A DNA stretch of 45,496 nt from Fidelibacterota bacterium (GTDB taxonomy: Bacteria > Fidelibacterota > UBA2242): positions 1 through 45,496 of the forward strand of contig JADHYC010000014.1 of assembly GCA_016782645.1 (NCBI GenBank). Direction: 5' to 3'. Position numbers and translations under genes: made by a program. The number at the start of each line of letters is the position of its first letter. Position 1 is the stretch's first letter. Shown here piece by piece: positions 44,305-45,496 of this stretch. The notes below the pieces were generated by a model that was not told the DNA's origin, ran no database searches, and saw nothing but the letters and a program-made list of their open reading frames with translations.

Positions 44305-45496
44305 ATGATTAAGATAAAGAAAAACTGGATTACATTTCTTTTATTAGTTATTACTATACCTGTAATAATATTCGCTGCTGATGGGAAACCTGATACACAG
44401 ATAAAAAAATGGTGGTTTAGTAAAAACACAGGGACTGTAGGAGCTGTCGATAGAAAATCTGGAATTATGGATGGAAACTTAATATTAACTTTATTTTACA
44501 ATTTCGGTGGTATAGGGAACTGGGGAATTGCAGGGAGACTTAATTCCGGTATCTATCCGAAAGGTTCTGGAAGAAGTTATTTTGCGGAATTTACACCTAT
44601 AATCGGTGCTGAGTGTTATAATGTCCATGGTGGAAATCCAATCCATATTTTTAGTGATGGTATTGTTGTGGATTCGAGAAATCAGATGGATAAGGATGAA
44701 AATAACAAGCAACTTGGGTTTGATCCTCTACCCGGATATGCAAACCCACTTCAAGACAAAATTGCAATGAGCGATGATCCTGAATCATGGCCGTCAAGTT
44801 GGCCTGACAGAGATGATTCATGGAGTGGTTATTGGAATGGACAATACGGGAAATATGTAAGAGGAGACCTCGAGACCTATTTTGCAATGAGTGACTTTGG
44901 GAATGACGAATTTCCCTTCTATCCAATGAATCATCCTGATTATAACCATAAGATAGGTGATCTGATAGTACTAAACGCATCAATAGAATCTATGTCTCTT
45001 GTTAGTTCAGATTATATATTTGATCCGGATAAAATCAGGGTCTATGGAGATAAAGATGTACTGAAGGTTTATAATGGAAACAAAGAAAAAAATGCTGACT
45101 TTTATGAAATAGTGGGCATTGGGGATTTGAATTCGGAAGGACTGTCAAATACTCTGTTATTAAAAGGTTCATTTGAAACGAGTTCTGTAAGAAATCAGGA
45201 TGATGTAGAATATTCAATAATGAGAGGAAATAAGAGGGGATTAGGCTTTCAGGTTGATGTTAGAGGTTACCAATGGACTCATCCTGCCGCTGAGGATTTA
45301 ATTATATGGACTTATTGGATTACCAATGTTAGCGACTATAGCTACGAAAAAACTATGTTTTCAATATATGGTGACGCTGATGTTGGGGATGATGGTGATC
45401 AACATGATGACTGTGCATGGTTTGATCGAAAAAACTCTATTGTTTACCAGTGGGATAGAGACATGTGGAGTAATGTTAAAGGCGGATTTAAGCCGG
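44305..45496 (+). CDS. Secreted protein paralogous to the 33496 gene, 3'-partial
   Basis: The frame is open from ATG 44305 to the right edge (397 codons), so the gene continues outside the window; GGAGAAG lies upstream. It starts with a signal peptide (KKNWITFLLLVITIPVIIFA). It parallels the N-terminal third of the 1360-residue protein: MSDDPESWPSSWPDRDDSWSG versus the MSTAPDINHDGKPDSWPASWW region, RGYQWTHPAAEDLIIWTYWI versus RGYQWAHTLAQDCIFFIYEI, and VYQWDRD versus VYAWDHD, each at similar spacing. By analogy it may also end in propeller repeats and a sorting domain. It is the second gene of the receptor B unit and repeats the order receptor then secreted protein seen at 30455-37578. Confidence 0.85.
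   Translation, partial: MIKIKKNWITFLLLVITIPVIIFAADGKPDTQIKKWWFSKNTGTVGAVDRKSGIMDGNLILTLFYNFGGIGNWGIAGRLNSGIYPKGSGRSYFAEFTPIIGAECYNVHGGNPIHIFSDGIVVDSRNQMDKDENNKQLGFDPLPGYANPLQDKIAMSDDPESWPSSWPDRDDSWSGYWNGQYGKYVRGDLETYFAMSDFGNDEFPFYPMNHPDYNHKIGDLIVLNASIESMSLVSSDYIFDPDKIRVYGDKDVLKVYNGNKEKNADFYEIVGIGDLNSEGLSNTLLLKGSFETSSVRNQDDVEYSIMRGNKRGLGFQVDVRGYQWTHPAAEDLIIWTYWITNVSDYSYEKTMFSIYGDADVGDDGDQHDDCAWFDRKNSIVYQWDRDMWSNVKGGFKP

Overview
The window is low-GC bacterial DNA from a Gram-negative-type genome, probably of the Fibrobacterota-Chlorobiota-Bacteroidota (FCB) superphylum and most like an uncultured lineage such as Marinimicrobia or a KSB1/Calditrichota relative. This placement is inferred from the gene families: paired TonB-dependent receptors with CarboxypepD_reg-like N-domains, a PorV/PorQ-family barrel, a DUF4835 (PorD-like) protein, a type IX-like C-terminal sorting domain, and a DUF2723 membrane glycosyltransferase. 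Several intergenic regions carry TTGACA-17-TATAAT-like promoters rather than the Bacteroidota TTTG/TAnnTTTG type. No rRNA, tRNA or CRISPR array was seen.

Region 1 (1-4270, +) is a housekeeping operon: a radical SAM protein fused to DUF2344 (5' end outside the window), RNase G, ribosomal proteins L21 and L27, and a terminator. Region 2 (4313-6837, -) holds a DUF1343/NamZ-like secreted muramidase followed by a trehalose-phosphatase-like HAD protein whose nucleophile Asp is replaced by Asn, and a separate 2[4Fe-4S] ferredoxin with its own terminator. Region 3 (7071-17483, +) carries an MFSD1-like transporter, an MthK-like potassium channel translationally coupled to a stand-alone cyclic-nucleotide-binding protein, valS behind a structured leader, a small-protein/nucleotidyltransferase pair, a secreted DUF4139 protein and recG.

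Region 4 (17596-20555) is an accessory unit: a HinP1I-like type II endonuclease and an amino-DNA methyltransferase, flanked by an imperfect inverted repeat and followed by an attC-like palindromic site. Region 5 (20589-30100) has DUF1844, the DUF2723 glycosyltransferase and a GT2 glycosyltransferase on +, the DUF4835 protein on -, an LPP20-like lipoprotein on +, a strongly structured convergent intergenic region, and a rlmN-MFS operon on -.

Region 6 (30386-45496, +) is the most distinctive. It has TonB receptor A, a 1360-residue secreted protein with Ca-loop, beta-propeller and T9SS-like sorting segments, a PorV/PorQ barrel and a secreted propeller-like protein; then SpmA/SpmB-like membrane proteins; then TonB receptor B and a paralogue of the large secreted protein that runs off the right edge. 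The receptor/secreted-protein pair is therefore present twice. I infer that each receptor and its surface partner work together in uptake or display at the outer membrane, with the PorV and PorD homologues serving export.
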